This document shows positions 14,947-23,931 of a stretch of 23,931 nucleotides of DNA, piece after piece. The translations under genes were made by a program, and so were the position numbers. Source of the DNA: G020354085 sp964629975. GTDB lineage: Bacteria; Pseudomonadota; Gammaproteobacteria; Acidiferrobacterales; Sulfurifustaceae. Where the stretch lies: positions 1 to 23,931 of the forward strand of contig CAZVUN010000033.1 in the NCBI GenBank assembly GCA_964629975.1, written 5' to 3'. Under the pieces are notes generated by a model. The model worked only from the letters and a program-made list of their open reading frames with translations. It had not been told where the DNA came from and made no database searches. Numbering within the stretch: position 1 is the stretch's first letter; every line of letters starts with the position of its first letter.

Positions 14947-15144
14947 TCAGGCGTCGAGGTCGGGGATCAGCTTGCTCTCGAGGCGGGCAATGGAGTCCTT
15001 GAGCCGCAACTTGCGCTTTTTCAGGCGCGCGAGCTGCAGCTGGTCCTGTCCCGGCGCCTGTGCCAGGCGCGCGATGACGGCATCGAGGTCGCGGTGCTCG
15101 GTGCGCAGCTCCTCGACCCAGCGGCGGATTTCGGCATCGTCCAT
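14947..15144 (-). CDS. YdcH family protein (DUF465)
   Basis: This 65-residue, highly charged helical protein matches the YdcH/DUF465 family: RTEHRDLDAVIARL, then QLARLKKRKLRLKDSIARLE. Function is unknown; members are predicted small coiled-coil proteins. No ribosome site precedes the ATG at 15144, and a TACAAT -10-like hexamer lies only 8-14 bases upstream, so the transcript may have almost no leader. Divergent from ygiQ. Confidence 0.88.
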   Translation of the reverse strand: MDDAEIRRWVEELRTEHRDLDAVIARLAQAPGQDQLQLARLKKRKLRLKDSIARLESKLIPDLDA

Positions 15145-15152
15145 GGCGCCGG

Positions 15153-15158
15153 ATTGTA
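15153..15158 (-). promoter_or_regulatory. Candidate -10 box for ydcH
   Basis: On the minus strand TACAAT (15158-15153) is 5 of 6 to consensus. The predicted +1 (about 15146) is only about 2 nt before the ATG. No clear -35. Confidence 0.4.
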
Positions 15159-15198
15159 GTACAGGGGGCACGCTTTCGACCGCGCTGGCACGGCGGCC

Positions 15199-15207
15199 TG
15201 CTACAAT
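15199..15207 (+). promoter_or_regulatory. Extended -10 promoter of ygiQ
   Basis: TGCTACAAT carries the TGn extension and TACAAT (15202-15207). The predicted start near 15214 leaves about 60 nt before the ATG. Confidence 0.5.
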
Positions 15208-15273
15208 GCCGGGCGGCGCGCCCCGCGCCTGAGTCGGACCCGGCCGGGCGGCACCCCGCACCAAGGCACGCGC

Positions 15274-17436
<2,163 letters not shown>

Positions 17437-17493
17437 GGAACGGGCACAAGGGCGCGTTAACTGCGCCGCGGATCAGCGGGGAATGCGCTTGCA

Positions 17494-17530
17494 CCCACGC
17501 CCGGGTGTCACACCCTGCGGCGGGCGTGGG
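17494..17530. terminator. Branched hairpin between convergent ygiQ and the ankyrin gene
   Basis: The outer arms cccacgcccg (17494-17503) and cgggcgtggg (17521-17530) pair over 10 bp. The loop holds an inner ggtgt-c-acacc palindrome (17504-17514). Its place between two converging genes suggests a bidirectional terminator, although there is no long T-run on either side. Confidence 0.5.
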
Positions 17531-17545
17531 CGGCGGCGTTGAGCC

Positions 17546-18379
17546 TCAGGCGCTGTCGAGGCGCGGCAGATAGTCGCGCGGCATCAGCGCGCCCGCGTCC
17601 CTGAGCAGGCGCACCACCGCGTGGTGACCCTTGTCGAGCGCGAGCATGACGGCGGTCTCGCCGCTGTGCGCGCTCACGTTGATCGCGGCGCCGTGGTCGA
17701 TGAGCAGCTTGGTGATCGCGAGGTGACCCTCGTCGCAGGCGTGCATGAGCGGCGTGATGCCGTTGTGGTCGCGCACGTTCACGGCCACGCCGTGCGCCAG
17801 TAGCTGCTCCACCACCTCGTACTGTCCGTACATGGTGGCGAGACCGAGCGCCGTATCGCCCTTGGCGGAACGGGCGTCGGCGTCGGCGCCGTGCGCCAGC
17901 AGTACTGCCAGGGTATCGCCATGACCACGCGCGGCGGCCACCATGACCGCGGTCAGCCCGCTTGCGGTGCGGGCCGCATGATCCGCACCGGCCCTGAGCA
18001 GCGTCAGGGTGGCCTGCGTGCGTCCGAGCCGCGCCGCGTGATGCAGGGGCGTGAGCCCGCGCGCATCGCGCGCGTGAACGTCCGCGCCGCTTGCCAGCAG
18101 TTGCTCGATGATCTCGACATTGCCGAGCGCGGCTGCCAGCATCAGCGGGGTGCGGCCCTTGTCATCCGTGGGGTCACGTCGCACCAAACCGGTGCTGGCT
18201 GCGGTCGGGGCCGCGCCGCCCGGGGCGGCCCGCGGCGCGGCGGGTGTCGGGTTTTCGACGCTCGCCTGCGGATTCCCCGACGCGGCCAAACCGGCCGCTT
18301 CGGCAGCGCAGGTGATGGAACTGAGCGCCGACAGCATCGTCAGCAGCGTGGCAGCGATGACCACGGGTTGTGCGTGCAT
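17546..18379 (-). CDS. Exported ankyrin-repeat protein
   Basis: This 277-residue protein has an N-terminal signal peptide (HAQPVVIAATLLTMLSALSS, then ITCAAEA) and a Pro/Ala-rich linker. Six or seven ankyrin repeats follow from about residue 75 (for example KGRTPLMLAAALGNVEIIEQ, ARGLTPLHHAARLG, NGITPLMHACDEGHL). Ankyrin repeats bind proteins; the partner is unknown. The Cys near the end of the signal peptide (TCAAEA) does not fit a clear lipobox. I chose the ATG at 18379, with GGGGGA upstream, because the signal peptide starts there; the in-frame extension to 18439 lacks one. The gene lies 108 bases downstream of the FKBP gene. Confidence 0.85.
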   Translation of the reverse strand: MHAQPVVIAATLLTMLSALSSITCAAEAAGLAASGNPQASVENPTPAAPRAAPGGAAPTAASTGLVRRDPTDDKGRTPLMLAAALGNVEIIEQLLASGADVHARDARGLTPLHHAARLGRTQATLTLLRAGADHAARTASGLTAVMVAAARGHGDTLAVLLAHGADADARSAKGDTALGLATMYGQYEVVEQLLAHGVAVNVRDHNGITPLMHACDEGHLAITKLLIDHGAAINVSAHSGETAVMLALDKGHHAVVRLLRDAGALMPRDYLPRLDSA

Positions 18380-18445
18380 GGCCGTGTCCCCCGGCGTCTG
18401 TCTTCCCGAGGGAGGCGCTGCAACGCCCGTGCCAGGCACCGCTCG

Positions 18446-18468
18446 CCCGGGGGCGGCGGCACCCCGGG
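18446..18468. terminator. GC-rich hairpin between the FKBP and ankyrin genes
   Basis: Arms cccgggg (18446-18452) and ccccggg (18462-18468) form a 7-bp stem with a 9-base loop, 20 bases after the FKBP stop. It lacks a T-run, so it may be only a partial terminator. Confidence 0.35.
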
Positions 18469-18487
18469 ACGGCGGCCGCGGGCGTGG

Positions 18488-19162
18488 CTACTTCACGGCC
18501 AGCAGCTCGATCTCGAAGATCAGGGTCTCGTTCGGCCCGATGTTGTGGCCGGCACCGCGCGCGCCATAGGCGAGGTCGGACGGGATCCACACCTGCCACT
18601 TGGCGCCTTCCTTCATGAGCGGCAGCACCTCCTGCCAGCCCTGGATCACGCCGTTGACCGGGAAGGTGGCCGGCGCGCCGCGCTTGAACGAGCTGTCGAA
18701 CTCGGTGCCGTTGATGAGCGTGCCGCGGTAGTGCACCGATACCGTGTCGGTCGCCTTCGGTTGCTTGCCCTTGCCATCCTGCAGGACCTTGTACTGCAGG
18801 CCCGATTCGCGCGTGACCACGCCGGCCTTCTTCTTGTTCTCGGCCAGGAATGCCTTGCCGGCCTCGAGATTCTTGCCGGCCGCGGCCTCGCGCTTGGCCA
18901 TTTCCTGGCGCTGCTGGGCCTCGATCGCAGCGCGCATCTCCGCCTCCGTCAGCTTCGGCGTGCTGCCGGCGAGCGCGTCCTGGATGCCCTGGGCGACGGC
19001 CTTGGGGTCGTAGTCGAAGTTCTGCCGCTTGAGGTTGTTGCCAACCTGGATGCCGACCGAGTAACTGAATTTCTGCTTCTCGCTCTTGAGTTCGGCGTCC
19101 TTGGCATGACCCGAGGCCGCGAACAGCAGGGCGGCGCTGCCCAATAACCAGACTGCTTTCAT
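18488..19162 (-). CDS. Periplasmic FKBP-type peptidyl-prolyl isomerase (Mip/FkpA-like)
   Basis: The 224-residue protein has a signal peptide (1-20, ending ASGHA). An N-terminal helical domain that dimerises in this family follows (about 25-112: FSYSVGIQVGNNLKRQ, then QEMAKREAAAGKN). Next is a complete FKBP domain (about 115-224) with VHYRGTLINGTEFDSSF, VIQGWQEVLPLMKEGAKW and IPSDLAYGARGAG. It should speed prolyl isomerisation and chaperone proteins in the periplasm. AGGAG lies 7 bases before the ATG at 19162. A promoter-like pair precedes it. Confidence 0.93.
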   Translation of the reverse strand: MKAVWLLGSAALLFAASGHAKDAELKSEKQKFSYSVGIQVGNNLKRQNFDYDPKAVAQGIQDALAGSTPKLTEAEMRAAIEAQQRQEMAKREAAAGKNLEAGKAFLAENKKKAGVVTRESGLQYKVLQDGKGKQPKATDTVSVHYRGTLINGTEFDSSFKRGAPATFPVNGVIQGWQEVLPLMKEGAKWQVWIPSDLAYGARGAGHNIGPNETLIFEIELLAVK

Positions 19163-19210
19163 GCGTGCTCCTTTTGAGGTGGGGGTGTCGTGAGTCGAAT
19201 CGCGGCGGCT

Positions 19211-19239
19211 ATTGTGAGCGCTTTGCCCGCGCCGGCCAA
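19211..19239 (-). promoter_or_regulatory. Sigma-70 promoter of the FKBP gene
   Basis: On the minus strand TTGGCC (19239-19234), a 17-base spacer, and CACAAT (19216-19211) give a plausible promoter with a leader of about 40 nt. It separates FKBP transcription from the dadA-valS group upstream. Confidence 0.5.
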
Positions 19240-19245
19240 GCCGCG

Positions 19246-20502
19246 TCAGGCCTCGCCGCGCGCGAGCGAGAACGCGCGCACGTCAACCTGCGGCGCGCGT
19301 CCGGAAATGATATCGGCGAGCACGCAGGCCGAGCCGTTGCTGAGCGTCCAGCCGAGCGTGCCGTGGCCGGTGTTGAGATAGAGGTTACGCACGGGCGTTA
19401 CGCCGAGGATCGGCAGGTTGTCCGGCGTCATGGGGCGCAGCCCGGTCCAGTACTGCGCGCTCGCCGGGTCGGTGGCATGCGGGAACAGATCGCGCACCAC
19501 GAAGTCGAGTGCGCGCAGGCGCGCGGCCGGCAGATCGAGCGAGTAGCCGGCGAGCTCGGCGATGCCGGCGGCACGCAGGCGATCGCCGAGACGCGTGACC
19601 GCGACCTTGTAACGCTCATCGGTGAGGGTGGCGCGCGGCGCGGCGGCGCGGTCGCGGATCGCAAGCGTCACCGAGTAGCCCTTCACCGGGTACACCGGCA
19701 GGCGCAACCCGAGCGGTTTGGCCAGTCGCGCCGAGTAGCTGCCCGCCGCCAGCACATAGGCGTCGGCCGTGACTTCGCCGCGCTCGGTCAGCACGCACGC
19801 GATGCGGTCTGCCTCGCGCACCAGCGCCGTTACGCCGGTCGAGTAACGGAATGCCACGCCGTTGCGCTCGGCGACCGCCGCCAGTGCGCGTGTGAACTGG
19901 TGGGCGTCGCCGGTTTCGTCGTCGGGAAAATGCACCGCGCCGGCGAGCGCCGCCGGCGAATGGCGCAGGCCCGGCTCGACATCGAGCGCCGCCGCACGAT
20001 CGAGCACCCGGCACGCGATGCCGAGCTGCGCAAGGCGCGGCACCTCCGCGGCCGCCGCCGCGAGTGCCCGGGGGCTGCGATACAGCGCCAGCATGCCGCG
20101 CGCCTGGCCATCGTACTGAATGCCGGTCTGCGCGCGCACCTCCTGCAGGCAGGCGTAGCTGTAGCGCGCCAGGCGCAGCAGGTGGGCCTTGTTCTGCGCG
20201 TAGCGTGCCGGGCGACAGTTGCCGAGCATGGCCAGCAGCCAGCGCCACATGGCCGGATCGAAGCGCGGGCGCAGCACGAGCGGTGAGTACTTCTGCACCA
20301 TCCACGCGAGCGCATTGCGCGGCACGTGCGGCGCGGCCCACGGACTGGCATAGGTCCACGACACCTGACCGGCGTTGGCGAAGCTCGTCTCGAGCGCCGC
20401 GCCGCTCTGGCGGTCGAGCACCGTGACCTCGTGCCCGGCGCGGTTGAGCTGGTAGGCGGTGGTGACGCCGACGACGCCACTGCCGATGACGAGGACGCGC
20501 AT
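19246..20502 (-). CDS. dadA: D-amino acid dehydrogenase
   Basis: This FAD enzyme oxidises D-amino acids to 2-oxo acids and passes electrons to the respiratory chain at the inner membrane. The product of 418 residues (E. coli DadA: 432) begins with the FAD-binding motif VIGSGVVGVTTAYQLNRAG, followed by ETSFANAGQVSWTYASPWAAP. It ends with GLRPMTPDNLPILG and LYLNTGHGTLGWTLS, both characteristic of DadA. It starts 22 bases after the valS stop on the same strand and probably shares its transcript. No alanine racemase (dadX) or Lrp-type gene is next to it. Confidence 0.92.
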   Translation of the reverse strand: MRVLVIGSGVVGVTTAYQLNRAGHEVTVLDRQSGAALETSFANAGQVSWTYASPWAAPHVPRNALAWMVQKYSPLVLRPRFDPAMWRWLLAMLGNCRPARYAQNKAHLLRLARYSYACLQEVRAQTGIQYDGQARGMLALYRSPRALAAAAAEVPRLAQLGIACRVLDRAAALDVEPGLRHSPAALAGAVHFPDDETGDAHQFTRALAAVAERNGVAFRYSTGVTALVREADRIACVLTERGEVTADAYVLAAGSYSARLAKPLGLRLPVYPVKGYSVTLAIRDRAAAPRATLTDERYKVAVTRLGDRLRAAGIAELAGYSLDLPAARLRALDFVVRDLFPHATDPASAQYWTGLRPMTPDNLPILGVTPVRNLYLNTGHGTLGWTLSNGSACVLADIISGRAPQVDVRAFSLARGEA

Positions 20503-20524
20503 GCGCGGGGAGGCGCGTGCGGCG

Positions 20525-23326
20525 CTAGCCGGGCAGCGCCTGCACCTTGGCCTGCTGCGTGCGCAGGCTGGCGAGAGCCGCCTCGAACTCCTGCACGCGC
20601 GCGTGCTCCTGCTCGACCACGTTCTTGGGCGCGCGCGCGACGAAGTCGGCATTGGCCAGTTTGGTCTTGGCCTTGGCCAGGTCCTTGGCGATTCGGTCGA
20701 GCTCCCGGCTGAGGCGCTCGAGCTCGGCCCGCTTGTCGATGAGGTGCCCGAGCGGAATCAGCACCTTCAGGTTGCCGACCAGTGCGGTGGCCGATTCCGG
20801 CGCCTCGGCGTCGCCGAGCCAGGTGAGCGACTCGGCGCGCGCGAGCGCCGTCACGTAGTGGCGATTGCGCTCGAAGTACTTCTGGTCGGTGTGCCACCCG
20901 TCCTGGAACAGCACCGGCAGCGGCTTCGACGGTGCGATGTCCATCTCGCCGCGGATGTTGCGGATGCCGGTGACGACCGCCATCACCCAGCGCAGCTCCT
21001 CGATCGCATCGCGGTCGATGGCCTCGGGTCGCGCCTGCGGGTACGGCTGGCGCATGATCGTGCGGCCGTGCACGCCGGCCAGCGGTGCGACGCGCTGCCA
21101 GATCTCCTCGGTGATGAACGGCATGATCGGGTGCAGCAGGCGCAGCAGCGCCTCCAGCACCTGCACCAGCGTACGGCGCGTGCCGCGACGCGCGTCGGCA
21201 CTCGAGCGCTCGTCGGTCAGCACCACCTTCGACAGCTCGAGGTACCAGCTGCAGTACTCGTCCCAGGTGAAGCCGTAGAGCGCCTGGGCAGCCATGTCGA
21301 AGCGGTATTCGTTGAACGCGGCCTCGACCTCGGCCGCGACCTCCTGCAGGCGCGAGACGATCCAGCGGTCGGCCGCGTTCAGCTCGACGGCGGCACCGTG
21401 CGCGCCGCAGTCCTGGCCCTCGGTGTTCATCAGCACGTAACGCGCCGCGTTCCACAGCTTGTTGCAGAAGTTGCGGTAGCCTTCGATGCGCCCGAGGTCG
21501 AGCTTCACATCACGTCCCTGGGTGGCGACCGAGGCAAAGGTGAAACGCAGCGTATCGGCGCCAAAGGCCGGGATGCCGTTGGGAAAATTCTTGCGCGTCT
21601 GGCGTTCGATGCGTTCGCGCAGGTGCGGCTGCATGACCTCGCGCGTGCGCTTGGCGACGAGCTCTTCCAGTCCGATGCCGTCGATGATGTCCAGCGGGTC
21701 GAGCACGTTGCCCTTGGACTTCGACATCTTCTGGCCCTCGGCGTCGCGCACCAGGCCGTGCACGTACACCTCGCGAAACGGCACATCGCCCGCGAACTTC
21801 AGGCCCATCATGATCATGCGCGCGACCCAGAAGAAGATGATGTCGAAGCCGGTGACCAGCACGCGGGTGGGGTAGAAGGTCCTGAGTTCCGGTGTCTGTT
21901 CCGGCCAGCCGAGCGTGGAGAACGGCCACAGCGCCGACGAGAACCAGGTGTCGAGCACGTCCTCGTCCTGTTTGAGTGCGACGTGCGCGGCCAGCTGGTG
22001 CTTGGCACGCGCCTCGGCCTCGGTGCGCCCGACGTACACGTTGCCGGCGTCGTCGTACCACGCCGGGATGCGGTGGCCCCACCAGATCTGGCGCGAGATG
22101 CACCAGTCCTGGATGTTGCGCATCCACTCGTAGTAGGTCTTGGCCCAGTTGCCCGGGATGAAGCGAATGCGCCCGTCCTCGACCGCGCGCGTGGCCTCGG
22201 CGGCGAGCGGTGCGACCTTCACGTACCACTGGTCGGTCAGGTACGGCTCGATCACCGCGCCGCTGCGATCGCCGCGCGGCACCATGAGCCTGTGGTCCTG
22301 CACGCGCTCGAGCAGACCCGCGGCCTCGAGGTCGGCGACGATTCTCTTGCGCGCGGCATAGCGATCCAGACCGTGGTATTTGGAACCGGGCAGATCGATC
22401 CGGGCGTCGATGGTGAAAATGTTGATGAGCGGCAGCGCGTGGCGCCGGCCGACCTCGTAGTCGTTGAAGTCGTGTGCCGGGGTGATCTTTACACAACCCG
22501 AGCCGAATTCCCTGTCGACGTAGGTGTCGGCAATGACCGGGATGCGGCGGCCGGTGAGCGGCAGCGTCACGCGCTTGCCGATCAGCTGCCGGTAGCGTTC
22601 ATCCTCCGGGTGCACGGCGACCGCGGCGTCGCCGAGCATGGTCTCGGGGCGGGTGGTAGCGACGACCAGGGACTGGTCCGTGTCCTCGATCGGGTAGCGG
22701 ATGTGCCAGAGGCTGCCGGCCTCTTCCTCGGACAGGACCTCGAGATCGGACACCGCGGTGTGCAGCACCGGGTCCCAGTTGACCAGGCGCTTGCCGCGGT
22801 AGATCAGGCCCTCGTCATACAGCCGCACGAACACCTCGGTCACCGCGCGCGACAGACCTTCGTCCATGGTGAAGCGCTCGCGTGACCAGTCGAGCGAGGC
22901 GCCCATGCGCCGCAGCTGGCGCGTGATGGTGCCGCCGGACTGCGCCTTCCATTGCCACACGCGCGCGATGAACGCCTCGCGCCCGAGGTCGTGGCGGGTG
23001 CGGCCCTCGGCCTCGAGCTGGCGCTCGACCACCATCTGCGTGGCGATGCCGGCGTGATCGGTGCCGGCCTGCCACAGGGTGTTGTCGCCGCGCATGCGGT
23101 GGTAGCGGATCAGCGTGTCCATGATCGTGTCCTGGAACGCGTGCCCCATGTGCAGGCTGCCGGTGACGTTGGGCGGCGGGATCATGATGCAGTAAGGCGC
23201 GCCGTGGCCGCTCGGCGCGAAGTCACCGGCCGTCTCCCAGGCGCGATAGATGCGGGATTCGATCGCGTGCGGTTCGTAGGCCTTGCTCAGCGCCTCGCCG
23301 GCCGCCTTCGGGGTCTCTGGAGTCAT
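20525..23326 (-). CDS. valS: Valyl-tRNA synthetase
   Basis: This class I synthetase charges tRNA-Val. The 933 residues (E. coli: 951) carry HMGH (59-62, in PPPNVTGSLHMGHAF), the editing domain with TTRPETMLGDAAVAVHPED, KMSKS (533-537), the anticodon-binding domain, and a C-terminal coiled-coil arm (about 875-933). The ATG at 23326 is the only usual start before the conserved YEPHAIE. No Shine-Dalgarno sequence precedes it; the leader reads GAUCCUCCG, which resembles the anti-SD itself. An intrinsic-terminator-like hairpin ends about 10 bases before the start codon. Confidence 0.97.
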   Translation of the reverse strand: MTPETPKAAGEALSKAYEPHAIESRIYRAWETAGDFAPSGHGAPYCIMIPPPNVTGSLHMGHAFQDTIMDTLIRYHRMRGDNTLWQAGTDHAGIATQMVVERQLEAEGRTRHDLGREAFIARVWQWKAQSGGTITRQLRRMGASLDWSRERFTMDEGLSRAVTEVFVRLYDEGLIYRGKRLVNWDPVLHTAVSDLEVLSEEEAGSLWHIRYPIEDTDQSLVVATTRPETMLGDAAVAVHPEDERYRQLIGKRVTLPLTGRRIPVIADTYVDREFGSGCVKITPAHDFNDYEVGRRHALPLINIFTIDARIDLPGSKYHGLDRYAARKRIVADLEAAGLLERVQDHRLMVPRGDRSGAVIEPYLTDQWYVKVAPLAAEATRAVEDGRIRFIPGNWAKTYYEWMRNIQDWCISRQIWWGHRIPAWYDDAGNVYVGRTEAEARAKHQLAAHVALKQDEDVLDTWFSSALWPFSTLGWPEQTPELRTFYPTRVLVTGFDIIFFWVARMIMMGLKFAGDVPFREVYVHGLVRDAEGQKMSKSKGNVLDPLDIIDGIGLEELVAKRTREVMQPHLRERIERQTRKNFPNGIPAFGADTLRFTFASVATQGRDVKLDLGRIEGYRNFCNKLWNAARYVLMNTEGQDCGAHGAAVELNAADRWIVSRLQEVAAEVEAAFNEYRFDMAAQALYGFTWDEYCSWYLELSKVVLTDERSSADARRGTRRTLVQVLEALLRLLHPIMPFITEEIWQRVAPLAGVHGRTIMRQPYPQARPEAIDRDAIEELRWVMAVVTGIRNIRGEMDIAPSKPLPVLFQDGWHTDQKYFERNRHYVTALARAESLTWLGDAEAPESATALVGNLKVLIPLGHLIDKRAELERLSRELDRIAKDLAKAKTKLANADFVARAPKNVVEQEHARVQEFEAALASLRTQQAKVQALPG

Positions 23327-23337
23327 CGGAGGATCAA

Positions 23338-23359
23338 CAAAAACGCCGCTGGCGCGGCG
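23338..23359 (-). terminator. Intrinsic terminator-like hairpin just before valS
   Basis: On the minus strand the stem CGCCGC-GCCA-GCGGCG (23359-23344) is followed by TTTTT (23343-23339). It lies 7 bases after the stop codon of the upstream gene and directly before valS. It could terminate the upstream gene or attenuate read-through into valS. Confidence 0.58.
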
Positions 23360-23366
23360 CTCGGGC

Positions 23367-23931
23367 TTACGGTTGCGGGCTATTGTCCACGTTTGCCGCC
23401 TCTGACTCCAGCGCCTCGCGCAGCATCATGGCCAGGCGCGTGATCACCTTGGGGTCGAGCGGCCGCTTGCCGCTCTTGCGCAGTTCGATGTTGAGCTTGG
23501 CCACGGTCTTGACCGCCAGGTCGTGCGCGCGGCTCGGTGCGGGCAAGGGCAGGGCGAGGTTGGTCTCGGTCGCGGGTGCGGCCGGTGCGCTCGGCGGCTC
23601 GGCCGCGGCGGCGACACCGGCTGCCTGCGCTGCCGGCGGCTCGGCCTCGGGTTCCGGCTCATCGACGACCACGTCCTCCAGCACCGGGATGTCGTCCCAG
23701 TCGCCGGCGGAGCGTAACGCGCTGGTGCTTGCGCCTGGTGCGCTGATGCCGGGTGCCGCTTGCACCGCAGCGCTCGCGGCCGTTGGCGCCGCCCCCTCGG
23801 CCACGGCGAGCGGCATCGGTTCGGGCATGTCCAGAGCGGCGGCCGGCGGCTCGGGTGCCGTTGCGAACGCCTCTGCAGGCGTGTCGGGCCCTTCGTCGGG
23901 CGCCGGTGAAACCGGGGTGTCGGTGCCGTCG
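23367..23931 (-). CDS. Acidic Ala/Pro-rich protein upstream of valS (5' end outside window)
   Basis: The frame is open from the right edge to a stop at 23367, giving 187 codons with the start outside the window. Most of it is low-complexity Ala/Pro/Glu sequence with an acidic motif (DWDDIPVLEDVVVDEPEPE). The last 55 residues look ordered and helical: AHDLAVKTVAKLNIELRKSG, then PLDPKVITRLAMMLREALE. I do not know its function. In related bacteria a gene of this kind lies between holC (DNA polymerase III chi) and valS, so holC may be just outside the window. This is inferred from gene order only. Confidence 0.7.
   Translation of the reverse strand, partial: DGTDTPVSPAPDEGPDTPAEAFATAPEPPAAALDMPEPMPLAVAEGAAPTAASAAVQAAPGISAPGASTSALRSAGDWDDIPVLEDVVVDEPEPEAEPPAAQAAGVAAAAEPPSAPAAPATETNLALPLPAPSRAHDLAVKTVAKLNIELRKSGKRPLDPKVITRLAMMLREALESEAANVDNSPQP

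Noticed and set aside
15186..15202. Sigma-54-like sequence TGGCACGGCGGCCTGCT before ygiQ
   Set aside because: The GG and GC elements are 11 bases apart where 10 are required, and an extended -10 sigma-70 box overlaps it.
23318..23337. FNR-like site (TTGATCCTCCGATG on the minus strand) before valS
   Set aside because: Only the first half-site matches; the second half (CGATG) does not resemble ATCAA.

Overview
The window is GC-rich bacterial chromosome, with no rRNA, tRNA, CRISPR array, insertion sequence or phage gene visible. The housekeeping genes (prfC, ygiQ, cnoX, sseB, ydcH, a Mip/FkpA-type FKBP, dadA, and valS with an upstream neighbour in the holC-valS position) look gammaproteobacterial. 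Archaeal-type methionine adenosyltransferase and archaeal-type fructose-1,6-bisphosphate aldolase/phosphatase suggest a metabolically versatile, possibly autotrophic or oxygen-limited lineage. No closer assignment is possible from sequence alone. Coding density is high: the longest stretch without a gene is about 258 bases (12798-13055, between sseB and csp), and the next is about 203 bases (362-564).

Layout. 1-361 (-): 5' part of an RNase H-like gene, cut by the window edge. 565-1782 (+): archaeal-type MAT. 1807-2751 (-): COG1313 radical SAM protein. 2944-4020 (+): outer-membrane barrel protein with an EEAKA repeat broken by a 100-N assembly gap. 4111-4902 (+): exported dienelactone hydrolase. 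5058-7178 (+): FBP aldolase/phosphatase followed by a short MgtE-type Mg2+ transporter. 7349-8305 (-): PDC-sensor protein, divergent from rtcA (8381-9475, +), which is followed by a SemiSWEET gene. 9848-11474 (+): Xre/MbcA-type antitoxin-like gene and a cardiolipin-synthase-like gene. 11494-12797 (-): sseB-cnoX operon. 13056-14934 (+): cold-shock protein and prfC. 14947-15144 (-): ydcH. 15274-17436 (+): ygiQ. 17546 to the right edge (-): ankyrin protein, FKBP, dadA, valS, and the 3' part of the gene upstream of valS.

The most notable signal is regulatory. The two archaeal-type enzymes are each preceded by an FNR/ANR-like palindrome: TTGAT-N4-ATCAA at 489-502 and TTGAC-N4-ATCAA at 4983-4996. 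Each lies exactly 22 bp before a -10-like hexamer, the geometry of a class II FNR-activated promoter. I saw no such site before the other genes. This suggests that S-adenosylmethionine synthesis and a bifunctional gluconeogenic enzyme, plus the probably co-transcribed Mg2+ transporter, are switched on together when oxygen falls. That is inference and needs testing.
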